A stretch of DNA of 64,000 bases, from the NCBI GenBank assembly GCA_025174535.1, contig JALBUN010000019.1, positions 186,001 through 250,000 on the forward strand, in the 5' to 3' direction. Source of the DNA: Cantharellus purpuraceus (lineage: Eukaryota > Basidiomycota > Agaricomycetes > Cantharellales > Hydnaceae). Positions 25,629-37,468 of this stretch are shown here, in pieces. The first letter of the stretch is position 1. The number at the start of each line of letters is the position of its first letter. A program made the position numbers and the translations under genes. The notes below the pieces were generated by a model. It was not told the origin of the DNA. It saw only the letters and a program-made list of their open reading frames with translations, and ran no database searches.

Positions 25629-27776
25629 TCACTCGTTTGCAACCTAAAAAGCAAAAGTAAAACACAAGTCAGCCACCGTGCGCACAACCCAAGCCAAAAA
25701 CCAACAACCAAAAAAAAAAAACAAAAACAAAAACAAAAAAAAAACAGAAAAAAACCACACCAAAAAGCAAAAACACCCACCTTCAAAATCCTCCGTCCCC
25801 CCGCATACTCATCCTCATCCACACTCCCCGCATCACTCCCCGCATCCCCCTCGCCATCACCATACCCGTCCTCTTCAGACACATGCGGCCGGAAAGCAGT
25901 CGACAGCGGTCCCTCATGCGACCCCACCGACCGCTGCTGCTGGCCCGCCGCCGCCGATGCTGGTGGTGGGGGTGGAGATGGAGATGCTGCTGCTGCTGCT
26001 GCTGCTGGTGGCGGCGACACGCTATGACTCTGACTCTGCGACTGCGAGTAAGACTGCGACTGCGAATGAGACAGCTGCGACTGCGCCGCAAACGGATCCC
26101 CATCATCATACCCCCCATACGCCGACGTTCTTGCGTCCTCCAGCTGCTGCTGCTGCTGCGACGACGGCGGCGGCGAGGAGCCGTGATTCTGCTGGCTCGG
26201 GCTCCGCATCTGACTATGCGGGTTCGGGAGACGCACGGCACCACTGCCTCCTCCTTGCGCGAAATAGTGTCCCTGTCCCTGTTCCAGCCCTTGTCCCTGT
26301 CCTGGTCCTTGCATATCCGGATATCCCAGCGCATGCGCCTCTGCGTATCCACTATTATTAGGGTGCGAAAGGTCGGGGTATCCCCCATGTCCCTGCGGCG
26401 CGGCATCATACCCCGGCTGTGGCGCGATCCGCGCCATGCCATACCCCCCATCCGGGGCACGCGACGCACCATAGTATCCCCCCGCTATGGCAGCGGCATC
26501 GTAGAACCCTTCGACGCCCCCGTGACCATGTCCCGAGCTCTGCGTGCGGCGATACCGAAGCGCCGCGCCGTCTCCCGCATCGGCACCCGCCTCGTCATAC
26601 GCCGCACTCGGCCCCACCCCCACACCCGCCCCTACACCCGCCACACCAGGTGCCATCGCATCCAACCCCCCGGGGACATGCTGGCCCGAATTCCACGGCG
26701 TGCCACGGTTGCCCAGATCCGCCATATTATAGCTTTGCGGATAGTCCGAATACGCAGCGAAGCCGACGGGCTCCTGTCCCAGCGTGCCGTGGCCCGAGCT
26801 CTTGCTGAGGTCGCGGTGCGGGTTGTAGCCGTACCCGGCGCCGAGACGGGCCTCGTCGTCGTCGTCGAGGTCGGGGTTGACGTCATGCGATGTGGCGGCG
26901 GCATGTGCAGCTGCCTCTGCGACGTCGCGGTCGAACTTTTGGGCGCGGCGGCGGCGGATGATGGTGGTGATAAGGAGAAAGGCGATGATGAGGCCTGCGA
27001 TGCCGACGACGGCTGTGTTGGGGGGAGGGGGTCAGTGTTGGCGGGGCTATATGAAAGAGGGGGAGCGGGAGGACTTACTGAATACGCCGGCGACGGCTCC
27101 TTTGTTTTGGAAGAAGCCTTTGCTGGAGCCGGAGGTGGGTGCGGCGGATGTTTGACTGGGGGCACCGGTGACGGTTTGGATGACGGTGGAGCGATCGGCA
27201 GGGACGGTGGCGCTTGATGTGGTGGAGGAGGACAAGCTAGACGAGGAGGAGCTGGAAGAAGAGGAGGAGGAAGAGGAAGAGGAGGAAGAGGAGGAGGAGG
27301 AAGAGGAGCTGAGAGAGGAGGTGGTGGAAGCGCTGCTGGAGGGCGTGGGCTGCGTGACGGCGCTGGAGGACGTTGGCCTGGCAGACGACCATTAGGGAAG
27401 ACGAGCGATGAAGGAAAGTGTCTGTGTCTTACGTGACGATGCTCGACGATTGCGGCGGGGTCGAGGTCGGTGGTGCTGCCGAGGTGGACGTCGTCGAGCT
27501 GCCACCAGACCTAACAACAAGGCCGTCAGCACACCCCGGCTAGAACGACACAAAAAAAGACATACGTCGTTGTGGTCCTCGTCGGCGGCGACGCTGTGAA
27601 TGGCGTACATGTCAACGAGGAGAGGACAGGAGAAAGAGGAAAGCAACTGACCAGATGACTGGCGAGCCGCAATTCTGCGCGGCGCAATGTGCAGCGGCGT
27701 TGGACGAGCCATCGACGCAGTAAAGAAAAACGAAGGTGAATCCGAGTTTGTCGTCGACGTCGCAATTCGGGCTACG
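25629..27776 (-). CDS. Ser-rich single-pass plasma-membrane-type protein (5' end not resolved)
   Basis: Exons on the minus strand: an incomplete first one, 27652-about 27776, then 27566-27593, 27433-27510, 27079-27349, 25781-27012 and 25629-25643. A Cys-containing extracellular part (NCDVDD..., AHCAAQNCGSPVIC, VWWQLDDVHLGS) leads into a Ser/Thr-only stretch written as a (GAG/GAA)-type repeat, then a transmembrane helix (VFTVVGIAGLIIAFLLITTII) stopped by RRRR. A long cytosolic tail follows, rich in Gly, Tyr, Ser and Gln. It ends with a 15-nt last exon that gives the terminal LKVANE. The layout resembles Mid2/Wsc-type cell-wall sensors, but no known domain is certain. The exon encoding the signal peptide is missing from my model: the frame is closed upstream of about 27805 by TAA without a Met. 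Confidence 0.7.
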
Positions 27777-29069
27777 GTCTCCACTTTTCAAACTCCGTTA
27801 CAAATATAACTTGGGCATCACTGCTACAATAACCCTACTTCCTCGGTAGACGCTAGTCGAGTTCACAGAACTTCCTTCTCCCTGGACGCGAATTTCACTT
27901 CTTCTAGACTCTGCTGGAGGCGTCGCCAATGCTTTCAGCTTGTTTTCTTTCTACGGTCGCTAACAGCTCTCCCAAGCATACTCCCTCAGGCTTGCTTCAT
28001 ACTCAACTCAAGCCTGCATTCAACCCCGTGAATATACGCATCCCACGCACACGTACTACGAGATCCCCGCGCGCAATGACTAGTCTCCATATCTTCTGCC
28101 CAAATATGTCTTCAAAAGGGAACCCACCTCCCATGCACACCCCGTCAGCCCTGATCCGTACATACATTTATACATACATTTATACATACATACACCCCCC
28201 GCACCTACAAATGCGCACGAGCCCATCAACGATGCCTCCTCACCGACATGCCCTCGAAGCTGGACATGCCACAGCGTCACCCAGAGCACCTTGCCTACAC
28301 CACGCCGACCGCCGGCACACACACTCCTGCGGCTCACCAGCATCACCAGAAACGCAAACCAATCCCGCACCAACCGAAGTTTCCATGCCCAAATTTGCAT
28401 GCTCACATCGTACGTATATCAACACGTCTTCTCTCCGAGATCGAACAAGTTGACGTCAAGACGTATTTTCCACTGGATGCAATGATGCGCCCATTGGAGG
28501 AACAGTGAAATATCACACGGATTTTATTGGGCCTTCCCACATACATGTGTCCTAGGAGACAGTGATTCATGGGAAATTAATCGCGCAAGGTATGGAGACC
28601 AAACCATCAGGCCCGGGGAAGTCCCATTCTGTACGTGTACATAATATGCGATTAGCAACTTTCCATCGGTTGCGTACAGACATGACACCAAGCAGCGTGC
28701 ACTAGGAATGGAATGGAAATGTGGGATGTGTCGCACAATCGAGTGCAGGGCATGCACACATCGCAACTACTTCTCAACGGGAACCACATAGTTGATTGAT
28801 CGCTCCACGCCCCAGGAGCAAGCGAGTGCTCCCACCGCGACCATCTCATCACGCTGCCGCCCGCAACATAGGAGTCCCCGCGCATCCATCCCCTCTCTCA
28901 GCAATCAAATGATAACCACCACTTGACTTCTAAGGTACTTTACGACCAAAAAAAAAGAATGACAACGCTCCTAATCCAGGGAGACACATGGACACACAAG
29001 AGATAGAACAGCAGCATCACATACATGCACACCACAAAAAAAAGATATCAGAATCAATAAGTTAGCTTG
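27777..29069. other. Intergenic region, no supported gene
   Basis: It should include the first exon and promoter of the Ser-rich membrane protein gene and the 3' UTR of the GPCR gene. A short TACATACATTTA microsatellite lies at about 28157-28195. Reading frames here are low-complexity. Confidence 0.45.
28157..28195 (+). repeat. TACATACATTTA microsatellite
   Basis: Roughly three 12-bp units followed by TACATACA. No gene context. Confidence 0.8.
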
Positions 29070-30837
29070 TCAGGATTTTGAATGCGACCTCAACGGCACC
29101 GTGGAATCTGCCGACTGGACGCTCTCCAGTGTCGATACACTGGACCGGTGCTCAACATGCATCGCCTTCTCCAAGTCCACGTCTACCATGTCCGTTTCTG
29201 CCATGGTAGCATGCGTCTCAGGCTCAGAAGGTATGATGAAGGGCGTAATCCCAAAGTTGGTGATATGCAGCGATTTACGAGGCGCAGAAAGGGAGGGAAG
29301 CGATATCTTGGGAATACGCTTATACGTAGTGGCGAACAAGATGACGTTGAAAAACCCTAGATGCGCGCATGTTCTGTAAAGATGACACCTGCCATGGCAT
29401 GAGTACTCACCGTTGAGGTTGAAAAGAAAATCGGCGGCGATGGTCAGCCAGAATGGAACAGGGTACCCGGCAAAGTCGACAAAACGTGCCACGGCGATGG
29501 GGATGATCCCGATTGTGTATACCAGCTACAAGAAAAGCACAAGCATTGACACACATGTTCCACGCTGGAAATGAAGATACGACGAACCGGATACCTGCGT
29601 CGCAACCGTCAGACATCCTCATCACCATCTCGGACGAACAGCAGGACTCACCACATGAGTTGCATCGCCACTTTATACATCTTGCTGTCCACTTCATCTC
29701 TAACAAGTTTGAGGACCCATCTCTCTGATCTCGGGATGCGACGAAATCGGATGTTGCGCCACCCATCTCCGCTGAGGTTGCCTCGCAAGCGCAGAAAGAC
29801 GATAGAGTGTATAACAGCACAGAAAAAGGCGGATACAAACATCTTCATGTCCGTGAGATGGAGGCCGGGGCAATCTCATTGACTGACTCACAAAGAGGTA
29901 CTCAAGGAATATCCGTGCGCGTGGATAATTTGACGTGATCCAACACCTACGCAACGTTTTGTTCAGTAACACACCCTCATGAACACATGCACTATGAGCC
30001 AACGCACCAGTAGCCTGAAATTCCGAAGAAAGGGCCTTGATCAGGTTTCTGGAGTATGAGAGGACCGAACATGTCGATGCAGAAAATGAAGATCCAGGTT
30101 CCGACGATGGTGACCCAGAGTGTCGCTTCCCGTTGTTCGCGTCGAAGGAACAAGACGTCAAACGCGTGAAAGGCGATAATCTACAATCGAGGGATCAGCT
30201 TCTGAATAGCTTTGATTATAGAGACGCATACCAGAGACCTTTCCATGGTGAAAGTCAGAGGTGCGAATCATCAGCACATGCGGATGCACAAGTTAAAATG
30301 GCACTGTACCATATAGCCGTTCCTACATTTCCAACATTTTTTGCAATGCCTGAAAAAAAAAATGCGTTGGGATCCCTCAACCTAGCACGCGAACGAAGCA
30401 AACGCACCTTGAGCCACACAAGCAGGCTCATACACCGTCCCCCATTGAATCAGCCAGTCAACATTCAATATGGACCCGACAGACTGCACGAGGTTGGCCA
30501 TGAGCAGTGACACAAAGTACGCCGTCGCATGTGTCCGAGGAAGGATCCCGCCGCCGTGCTTCGCCGCCTTGTAGGCTTTCACCTGTGAACGAATGAATTC
30601 TCTTTGAGCGCTGTGCGGGCAGGCATAGCCACGATAGGACACTCGCCGCCATCACCACTGCCAGTCCGACGATGGCGAGAAACGAGACGATCCCCACGAG
30701 AAGCAACGCCTGTGTGCCAGAGAGGCATCGCCAAGTTCAGCTCATGAAGACGATACACCATCTACACTCACAATAATCCCTGGAGCCTGAGCGTTCGAGT
30801 ATGGCACCGTGGCCAACGCCTCGAGAATGACCGTCAT
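29070..30837 (-). CDS. Seven-helix G-protein-coupled receptor, Git3/cAMP-receptor-like
   Basis: Eleven exons on the minus strand: 30772-30837, 30641-30709, 30408-30582, 30310-30349, 30232-30238, 30008-30180, 29892-29946, 29652-29842, 29588-29594, 29411-29525, 29070-29356 (394 aa; the sum is a multiple of three). Hydrophobic helices are seen in order: IIALLLVGIVSFLAIVGLAVV, a second one with AYFVSLLMANLVQSVGSIL, a third after the VAQG Cys-containing turn (NVGNVGTAIWSLIIAFH), WVTIVGTWIFIFCIDMFGP, FVSAFFCAVIHSIVFLRLRGN, PLVYTIGIIPIAVARF and WLTIAADFLFNLNGFFNVILF. This order, the AIWS..IA.H motif and the FLRLRGNL loop match fungal glucose/cAMP-type receptors. The ligand is unknown. Two exons are only 7 nt long. 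The intron between exons 1 and 2 of the first helix is canonical, but the next has a weak donor (GTCCTA). The C-terminal tail is cytosolic and Ser-rich. Confidence 0.85.
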
Positions 30838-31843
30838 ATTTGAACAATGCCTGAAGGAGAGAACCAGCGCAGCTGTTAAGAAGAATGACCAGTTGAACGC
30901 GAAGGCTCAGCCTATCGCATTGGTCTTTAACAACCTTTGCTGGAGGTAAAAGAACAGACTCGACGAGGGAAATAAAGTTGGTCCAGGCACCCGTCCCCAA
31001 GGCAGCCGACGTTGACATGATGCTTCTACCATGATATGACGCCTTGACATGGGTATCTCATTGTCCCTATTTGGGCTCGTGTCGTCGCGAACAGATGAAA
31101 CCTAATATGGAAATCCCTCTTTCACCCTGTGAAACCACATCCACCGATACCATGGCTGCAGCGACATCAGTCGAAATTCAGAAAAGTCGTTGTCGTCTGC
31201 TGGCCGAAGTGGCCAGTCGCAATAATAATTACCAGGTTCTTGGCATTGTCACCATGGTTCTACCTCTGCGTCCGGTTACATAACTAACTCGAGGCGAAAT
31301 GTCTTCATTTCCAGTACCTGGCGCGCTTCATAAAACACACTGATTGAGCCCTGCCTTAGCAGCGCCACATTCTCGCTTTTGAATGTGAAGTTCTGCTGTA
31401 TATATATGACTGTGGCGTGGATACTGATGCATCCCTTGTTCAACGGATGAATTTTCTCGGGCGCCGAGTCTGCCATCACTCTTTAAAGAGTAGGAATGGT
31501 GGGATCAGTTCAGTGATGGCCCTGTTGTGCCTGATTCAGTGCCCAAACTTTACACTCCGAATGAAATTTGGACTCTTGTTCCAAAATTTACTAGATAACA
31601 CCTGATGAACAGCCCCAAAGTTGCAAGTAATGCATGGGTATATTTCAATCTGGTACAACTGAGTGATCATACATAATGTGACACACAAGCTCCGACAACA
31701 ACAACACAGGCATCCAGCCGGGTTTTTGCAACTAGCGCGACAAGAAAGTCACGAATGAAAAAAAAGCAAGTCAAGGGGGAGTAAACACCCTTCCCGTGCT
31801 TATAGTGTGGAGTTCATCAGACTCTAAGAGGATGGTTCGAGTT
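30838..31843. other. Intergenic region between GPCR gene and MARVEL-like gene
   Basis: Contains the GPCR promoter and the 3' UTR of the following minus-strand gene. A 93-codon minus-strand reading frame (30737-31018) overlaps the GPCR start in another frame and looks accidental. Confidence 0.5.
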
Positions 31844-33070
31844 TCAGATCGCGTGTGACGTGTTGAAGTACGTCTGTGTGGAATGAGTGAATTGGGCCTG
31901 TGAAGGCGGGACATACTGTCCCTGTGGATATGTGTATGGTGCAGCCTCAACAGCCCCCTGTTGGTTCGGTAAAGCCTGCGGATACTGACTCTCCGCAGAT
32001 TGTCCATGCTGAACCGCCAGATACCGTTCAAACGGGGTCTGCGCAGGTTGCGCCGTCTGGGCGTACGAAACAGGTAGGGACTCTGTGGACGGCGCCTGAG
32101 GGAATTTCTCCCATTGCAGAAACTCGGAATCTGTTTCACCACGACGGCGAGTCTGGGACTTGGAGTCGGTGGGGAATGGCTGCCCCTCGGAAAATCGCGA
32201 GAAAGCCTTGGACCAGACGTCTCGCCTTCCGCTGTTGTGCTTGCTAATAGTCCAATGAAGTAGGTACGCAAATGTGAATAGGACTAGTCATATGAAAGTC
32301 GTAGAGGACGCAGGATTGGTCGGAGCTGATTCACGAAATGAATAGAGCGACATACACATGACCCATTCAATCCAGACAAATGCGCGAAGCGCTTGAAGCT
32401 CGTGACACCATGTCCTATAGGGAGCGTACTGCGCGTCTAGAGATAATAATGACTATGGTAACTAATAATATGTAAAACAAATCCTACCACTGGGAATGGT
32501 TCTACACACGCCTAGGCCAATGTATTTCCAGCGGCTGGTTGAGAAAGCGTTGAATCCTGTGATATATGCACGTCAGATTAACAACTAACCAGAACCAAAG
32601 CCTTTATTTTCAGAGTTGCATTAAAACACCTACCCAACCATAACATTCCAAATCCAAAGAGCCAACCAAGCTCAAATGGCGGCCGTGCAGTCACATCATT
32701 TTTAAAGCTGATGTCCAAAAAGATCCTGGAGGCCAACACCGTCAATTCTTGCACTCAAAACAACAGCGATTTTGAAATTACATCATGAGCACAAAAGCCA
32801 TAGTGACCACAGACATGCCGAGGGGAAATACGTCCGCCTTGTCTGAATCGAGCATCATTTAGTATGCGACGGTAACCCCAAATACGCTCATACTCACAGA
32901 AATACTCTTGAAAGTGGTTAATGTGAGCCGACAAGGCTAGGACGGTCGTATTGACCAGCAACAGCACGCCTATTGAAATCAAATGAGTAGGGTCGCCTAC
33001 ATCCCTGCACTGGGGAATTCAACGAACCATAAACCTTGAATCTCACCGAAGCTACTGCGGAGAGAGCCAT
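31844..33070 (-). CDS. Four-helix membrane protein, MARVEL-like
   Basis: Seven exons on the minus strand: 33028-33070, 32898-32969, 32782-32842, 32634-32707, 32488-32556, 32335-32436, 31844-32283 (286 aa; the frame is consistent throughout). Helices: FKVYGVLLLVNTTVLALSAH; VFPLGMSVVTMAFVLMMIF; FELGWLFGFGMLWLGFNAF; and a last one near LQALRAFVWIEWVMCMSLYS running into FLLFTFAYLLHW. A cytosolic tail of about 120 residues is rich in Gln, Pro, Ser and Tyr and includes an RRR. The spacing, the small loops and the Trp-Ile-Glu-Trp start of the last helix fit the MARVEL-like tetraspan proteins common in agarics, which are thought to act in membrane domains or trafficking. The family call is by topology and memory of similar proteins, not by a diagnostic motif. 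The start ATG gives a short cytosolic leader; an alternative donor (GTGAGA) lies within exon 1. Confidence 0.75.
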
Positions 33071-34530
33071 CTATGATAGTGCTACACCGAGACAAGAAAA
33101 GAGCGTGTGGTTTAAGAACAGAAATGAGTGGAAATGACGCCGTTGTCGTTGCTGTTTGACATTGTGTGTCCGGATGGGCTGATTGTGTCAGTCACTAGGA
33201 CGGCTCGATGGCGCCGGTTTCCAAAAGCGGACTTTGTATCTGTTGGCGTGAGCACATAGGTGTCCAGTCTTTTCTCTGCTATCTGAACGGATCTCAAGAG
33301 GAGTATTAAATAGGACGCAAAATAGGAAGCACTTTGCTCGAAACAGTAGCTGATTCACATATCAGACAAGCTGTCATTTGATCCCACACGTATTTCGGGC
33401 CATTAAAAAGGGAACGTAGATGTGTTTTGACTGGCGAGACGCAACGAGTTGTCAAAGTGAAGTCTTCAAGACGTTGGTCTTTGGACTGGCGGATCAATCA
33501 CTCACGAGTCAACGTTCAACAACAATTCGATGGTGCCATACCTGCACTGCGAGTGACGTGAAGCTCCTCACGAGTGATGGCCATTGAGTACTCTCTGCAC
33601 ACATGTGGCCTCTTCATGCATGTAAGGACCTGGCATGAATCCGAAAACTACAATTCGACAAAATGAGGTTGATGCAAGACAAAATGGTATATGAGACATT
33701 GATTCATGTAGAACCATTTTTTAACCCAGCACCAAGCTACTATGCCTGCAGGATCATCGTGATCTAAGACCACTGGCATCGATGCTGTCCCACCTTAGGC
33801 ACCACTGTAAACGGCTCTAAATCAAGGCCTACCATATCAAGGATGGGTGTAAGAAACCCTGCCTTTGAACATCGGAGTTGTGACTGTTCAGAAGACTCCG
33901 GTTGCTTGCACCCGCCCTCGGTATGGCACTTCCTGCGTTCGGAGTCCGGAATAATCGACTCTCGTATCGCTGTTGTATTTCTGCACAGGTAAACAGGCTT
34001 GGCAGTTGGTAAACAATAAATGTGGCTGTGTTGCAAATCCTGGGCCAGGGCTCTACAATGAAGTACATGAGTAAAGTAAAAGCCCGTGGCATGGAACTGA
34101 TGTGCTAGAGTAATCTACATTCCGCGCTCTACACTCCTGGACCAACAATTGCAGGCTGCTGCCACCCGCTGCCAGCTGATTCGGTAAAGAACAAGAACAA
34201 TGCAACAGCAAATTACTCGCCCTGATTCTTGTCGTTTCTGTCCACCGAAACTCTGTGACGACACGGATTCGTCGTGTGCCGATGCGCTGGCAGTGGAGAA
34301 GTTGACAGTCGGGTAGCCCCACGTCCGGAGCGCCGAGAGTTGCGGGAAGCAGTGTCCCTAGTATGCACTCAGGTGCCCTCCTCGAATGGGGATTATACTA
34401 GATCCGGCGCATTACCCATTATCCGCCATTGAATGACGCAGGTAGAGATCGCATTGGATTCATTACCCCAAGGGTGTCAGAGGAAGCTACTGTCCGTACC
34501 ACTACCTCTCAGAAGACGAGTCCGATTGCA
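33071..34530. other. Intergenic region, no supported gene
   Basis: Short unrelated reading frames only. The part from about 34440 is similar to about 47480-47770, upstream of the second DUF6533 gene, so the promoter was duplicated with the gene. Confidence 0.5.
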
Positions 34531-36305
34531 ATGGCTCAATCTCAACTTGTTACTGCGGTAACAGGCCAGCAGACCAACAGTTATAATACAAGTGCGTTTT
34601 GAGCCATTATATGACCTATCCCGCGTGTCGCTAAAGATGACAACCCAAAGTTGCTGCAACAACGATGCTTGGATATGAAATCATGACCACTTTTGATCAG
34701 GAGCTAAAACTTATTTGGCGGTACGTGTTGTCGTTTGTCCCAACCACTGCCATGTGTCTGATGCTCGGCTCTTCAAAGTTCCTCTTGGACATTTCCTAAA
34801 ATCTTGTACCTAAGTATACGATACTATTCTCTAGTCTTCTTAATTCTAAACCTGTTCGGTATGTTATTCCTACATCAGAGGTGTCATGATCTTTGATATC
34901 ATGCAGTATCCACCAACACTATTTTGTCTGTAAAAGTAGGTACTCTCCTACCCCGCCACTCGCCCTCCATAAATTAACTTCTTTCCAAACAGTTGTATGA
35001 GTCCAATCCCCGCCCTAACTTACGCCGATTGACTAATTACAATGCATAGTTGTAAACCGTTTGCTCAATTTGAGTCGTGGTAAGCCGCAGTCATATTATT
35101 ATCATTCTCATTTTGACCCGCCTCGAGGGGTTCCACCGCACTCATTCCGGTAGTGGATTTGCTCATCATCACTCGTATATACGCCCTTTATAATCGGAAG
35201 TACTATAGTAAGCCAATATGGAGGATATGATATCTCATCTTACATGTATATCATGACACAGTAAGGATTGTCCTCACCGGGCTGTGGTTAAGTATGGCTT
35301 GCTTGTTCTACTCTTGATTCAATTCTGATCCGGCTCCTCCCCTCAGCCGAAATTGCGGTTCATACGTTTGGCTCTCTATTCTCTATTCGCCTCTCATATA
35401 TCTTCGTGAATTCCAGACTGCCTTCACGTTGCTCGGTCTTGGATTGGGACCAAATGTCATGCCAAATCCATTACCAGGTCGTTTATCAGGTTGTTTTCCA
35501 ACTTCACTAAAGTATAAATTTTTTACCAGTAACTGGTCTGTCCTGTCCAATCATAACTCGAAAGGGGTACTGATGCGTTACAGGATACTGGCGTCTGTAT
35601 TTCAAGGTAAGTACCACTGCCATGAAGAAGCATGCCCAAAGCCTCACCACATGCACTGGCAGCCATTTATATTAGCTTTACCTTGGTCAAGTTTTTGGAG
35701 TTTGCTCAGACTCTCGGCACCAGAAACATGACACCATTACTGCAAGTCTTTTTCAGGTGCTGCATTTTTGAGTCTCAATTTTGGGAACGTCACTGATGTT
35801 TGGAACGAGACAGAGATGGAGCAGGTTATTTTTGCCTGTATGCTTTTCTCTGCTGTTTGCAAATCTAACGTCTAATCAACATGGCATCACAGGATTCTTT
35901 GTGAGCCAACCCTCTTTGCTCACATTGGTTCTCACTAAGACCATGTAGCTGTGATGCTTGTGAACATCTTCCTAGAAAAATTCGGACAACCAGTTCTCGG
36001 CCCAAGTGGGACAATGTGAGTGCACATGAATTTTTCCCTCTTTCCATACATACAGCTCAGTACAGAATCGCCTATTCACGCAGGTGGCTCGTGTCCACTT
36101 CTTCCATCATCGTATGCAATCTCCATCATTGCTTGAAAACTCATCTGAAAATAACCCTCCAATTTTGATGCAGGCCTGCCGCATGATGCTTAATATTCGG
36201 GACATCTATGCACCAGGCTCTATACTCCCGAGTGACACTAGGGGTTTCAGTATTGAACTTTCTTCCTTGGAAACTGGACATTGTAATGGTGAAGAAATAA
36301 CCTGA
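34531..36305 (+). CDS. DUF6533 membrane protein, paralog 1
   Basis: Seventeen exons: 34531-34591, 34651-34720, 34779-34858, 34907-34935, 34993-34994, 35050-35079, 35128-35207, 35262-35291, 35347-35357, 35417-35535, 35584-35606, 35663-35756, 35814-35837, 35893-35900, 35949-36015, 36084-36111, 36174-36305 (295 aa). The N-terminal DUF6533 signature is clear: LGYEIMTTFDQELKLIW, then WTFPKILYLSIRYYSLVFL. Further helices are VVDLLIITRIYALYN, IRIVLTGLWLTEIATAFTLL, a segment around RDGAGYFCLYL and the MWLV...ACRMMLNIRDIY end common to this agaric family of seven-helix-like proteins of unknown function. Introns are about 48-60 bp. Exons of 2, 8 and 11 nt are needed. The same structure is found in the paralog at 47772-49585, which supports both models. 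Compared with the paralog the last exon stops early. Confidence 0.8.
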
Positions 36306-37468
36306 TGCTGAATATATCACTGAATAGCCAAATGAGAATCGTAGTAGCTTGTACTTTAATTCTGGGCGTTGTGTACGAGGTTGAGCAGAGTCTCCGTCAC
36401 GATAGTGAGATCCGGTGAAGGGTGGTGGATTCTAAATGGAGACTCATGTCATTCAATAACTGAGTGTTGTAACGCTGCTCCTCAGTAGGAAATGTGCATA
36501 TGGGATTGTATTTTGAAGTGAAAGGGTTCCATTACTAGTGTAAAAAAAAATTGTCCTTTTGCCGTGTGATGCGGAAGTATTACGTACCTTTCAAGGACTG
36601 TTGTAATCGGGTGATTCATGAATATTTGAATGTATGAAGGATTTGCTGACTTCAGCAATATGTCCTTTTTCTACCACTGTCAAATAGTTATGCAAGGCAT
36701 GAGGCGATGTGTCCTGACAAATGAAGGTCTTCAGAGAGGCTTTCAAAGGCTTGTACAATACTGGTGTCAACGCGAGCATCACGACATGTACACATCCACC
36801 CAATGGTAACTTGAGACGGGGAGACTCAGCATCCCTTGAAATGCATTGATTCAGTTACATGCTTACCCTCTGTATTTTCATCGTGAGTGCCTTACATTCT
36901 ATGCTTGATTCCAGCTGGTTACTCCTTCTGTGGTTCTCAGACACAATTGGCTCACCCGCTACAATCCGTTGATTGACTGGGCATTGAGCCATATCACATT
37001 CTGTTCTCTAGTACAGGCTGTGTCATCCTCAACATCACCAGCAACTCTAGGTGTGAGATCATCCTCCACCTCTGCTGACTCCACTCTGATAGATACTCCA
37101 TCTACCCCTCCATCTATATTCCCATGATGTCATATTTTGAGCAAGCTAGAAGCATAACATGACAACTTTATCAGCCCGCACTCTTTCCCTCCCCCGCAAC
37201 GGTCATGTTGAAATGAGAGTCACACAGGCTTGTAGGCTTATGACGAGCTTGCATGGTTCAGGATAAAGAACAATTAGGAAAGCTTTATGAGTGCGATACA
37301 TGGGCGACCAACAAGTTCCCAATTTACAGTAAAGAACGAGGACCAAATCAAACATCGACAACATGAAAGCAATAGACTAATCAACAAGCGGACATGACAA
37401 TTATGGTGGTACAAGCGACACCTCTGGAAGGCTATCTCCTCAGGGGTAGATAATAAGGGCTGTCCTCT
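36306..37468. other. Intergenic region downstream of DUF6533 paralog 1
   Basis: 36306-36540 is still similar to the sequence after the other DUF6533 gene, except for about 120 bp present only here (about 36350-36470). The rest shows no gene. Confidence 0.5.

Noticed and set aside
25883..27217. A 444-codon plus-strand reading frame, Arg-rich
   Set aside because: Antisense of the Ser/Gly/Pro-rich membrane protein gene; GC-rich codons keep the opposite strand open. The minus-strand gene has splice signals and a membrane helix.
30737..31018. A possible extra first exon of the GPCR (93-codon frame with a hydrophobic stretch)
   Set aside because: It is out of frame with the receptor, and the ATG at 30837 already gives a normal N-terminus and first helix.
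35417..35606. Unspliced reading of 35536-35583 in the DUF6533 gene (48 bp, in frame)
   Set aside because: Both paralogs have GT...ACAG at the same place, and splicing gives a family-like segment (W.LASVFQG). Retention remains possible, so this is only a preference.
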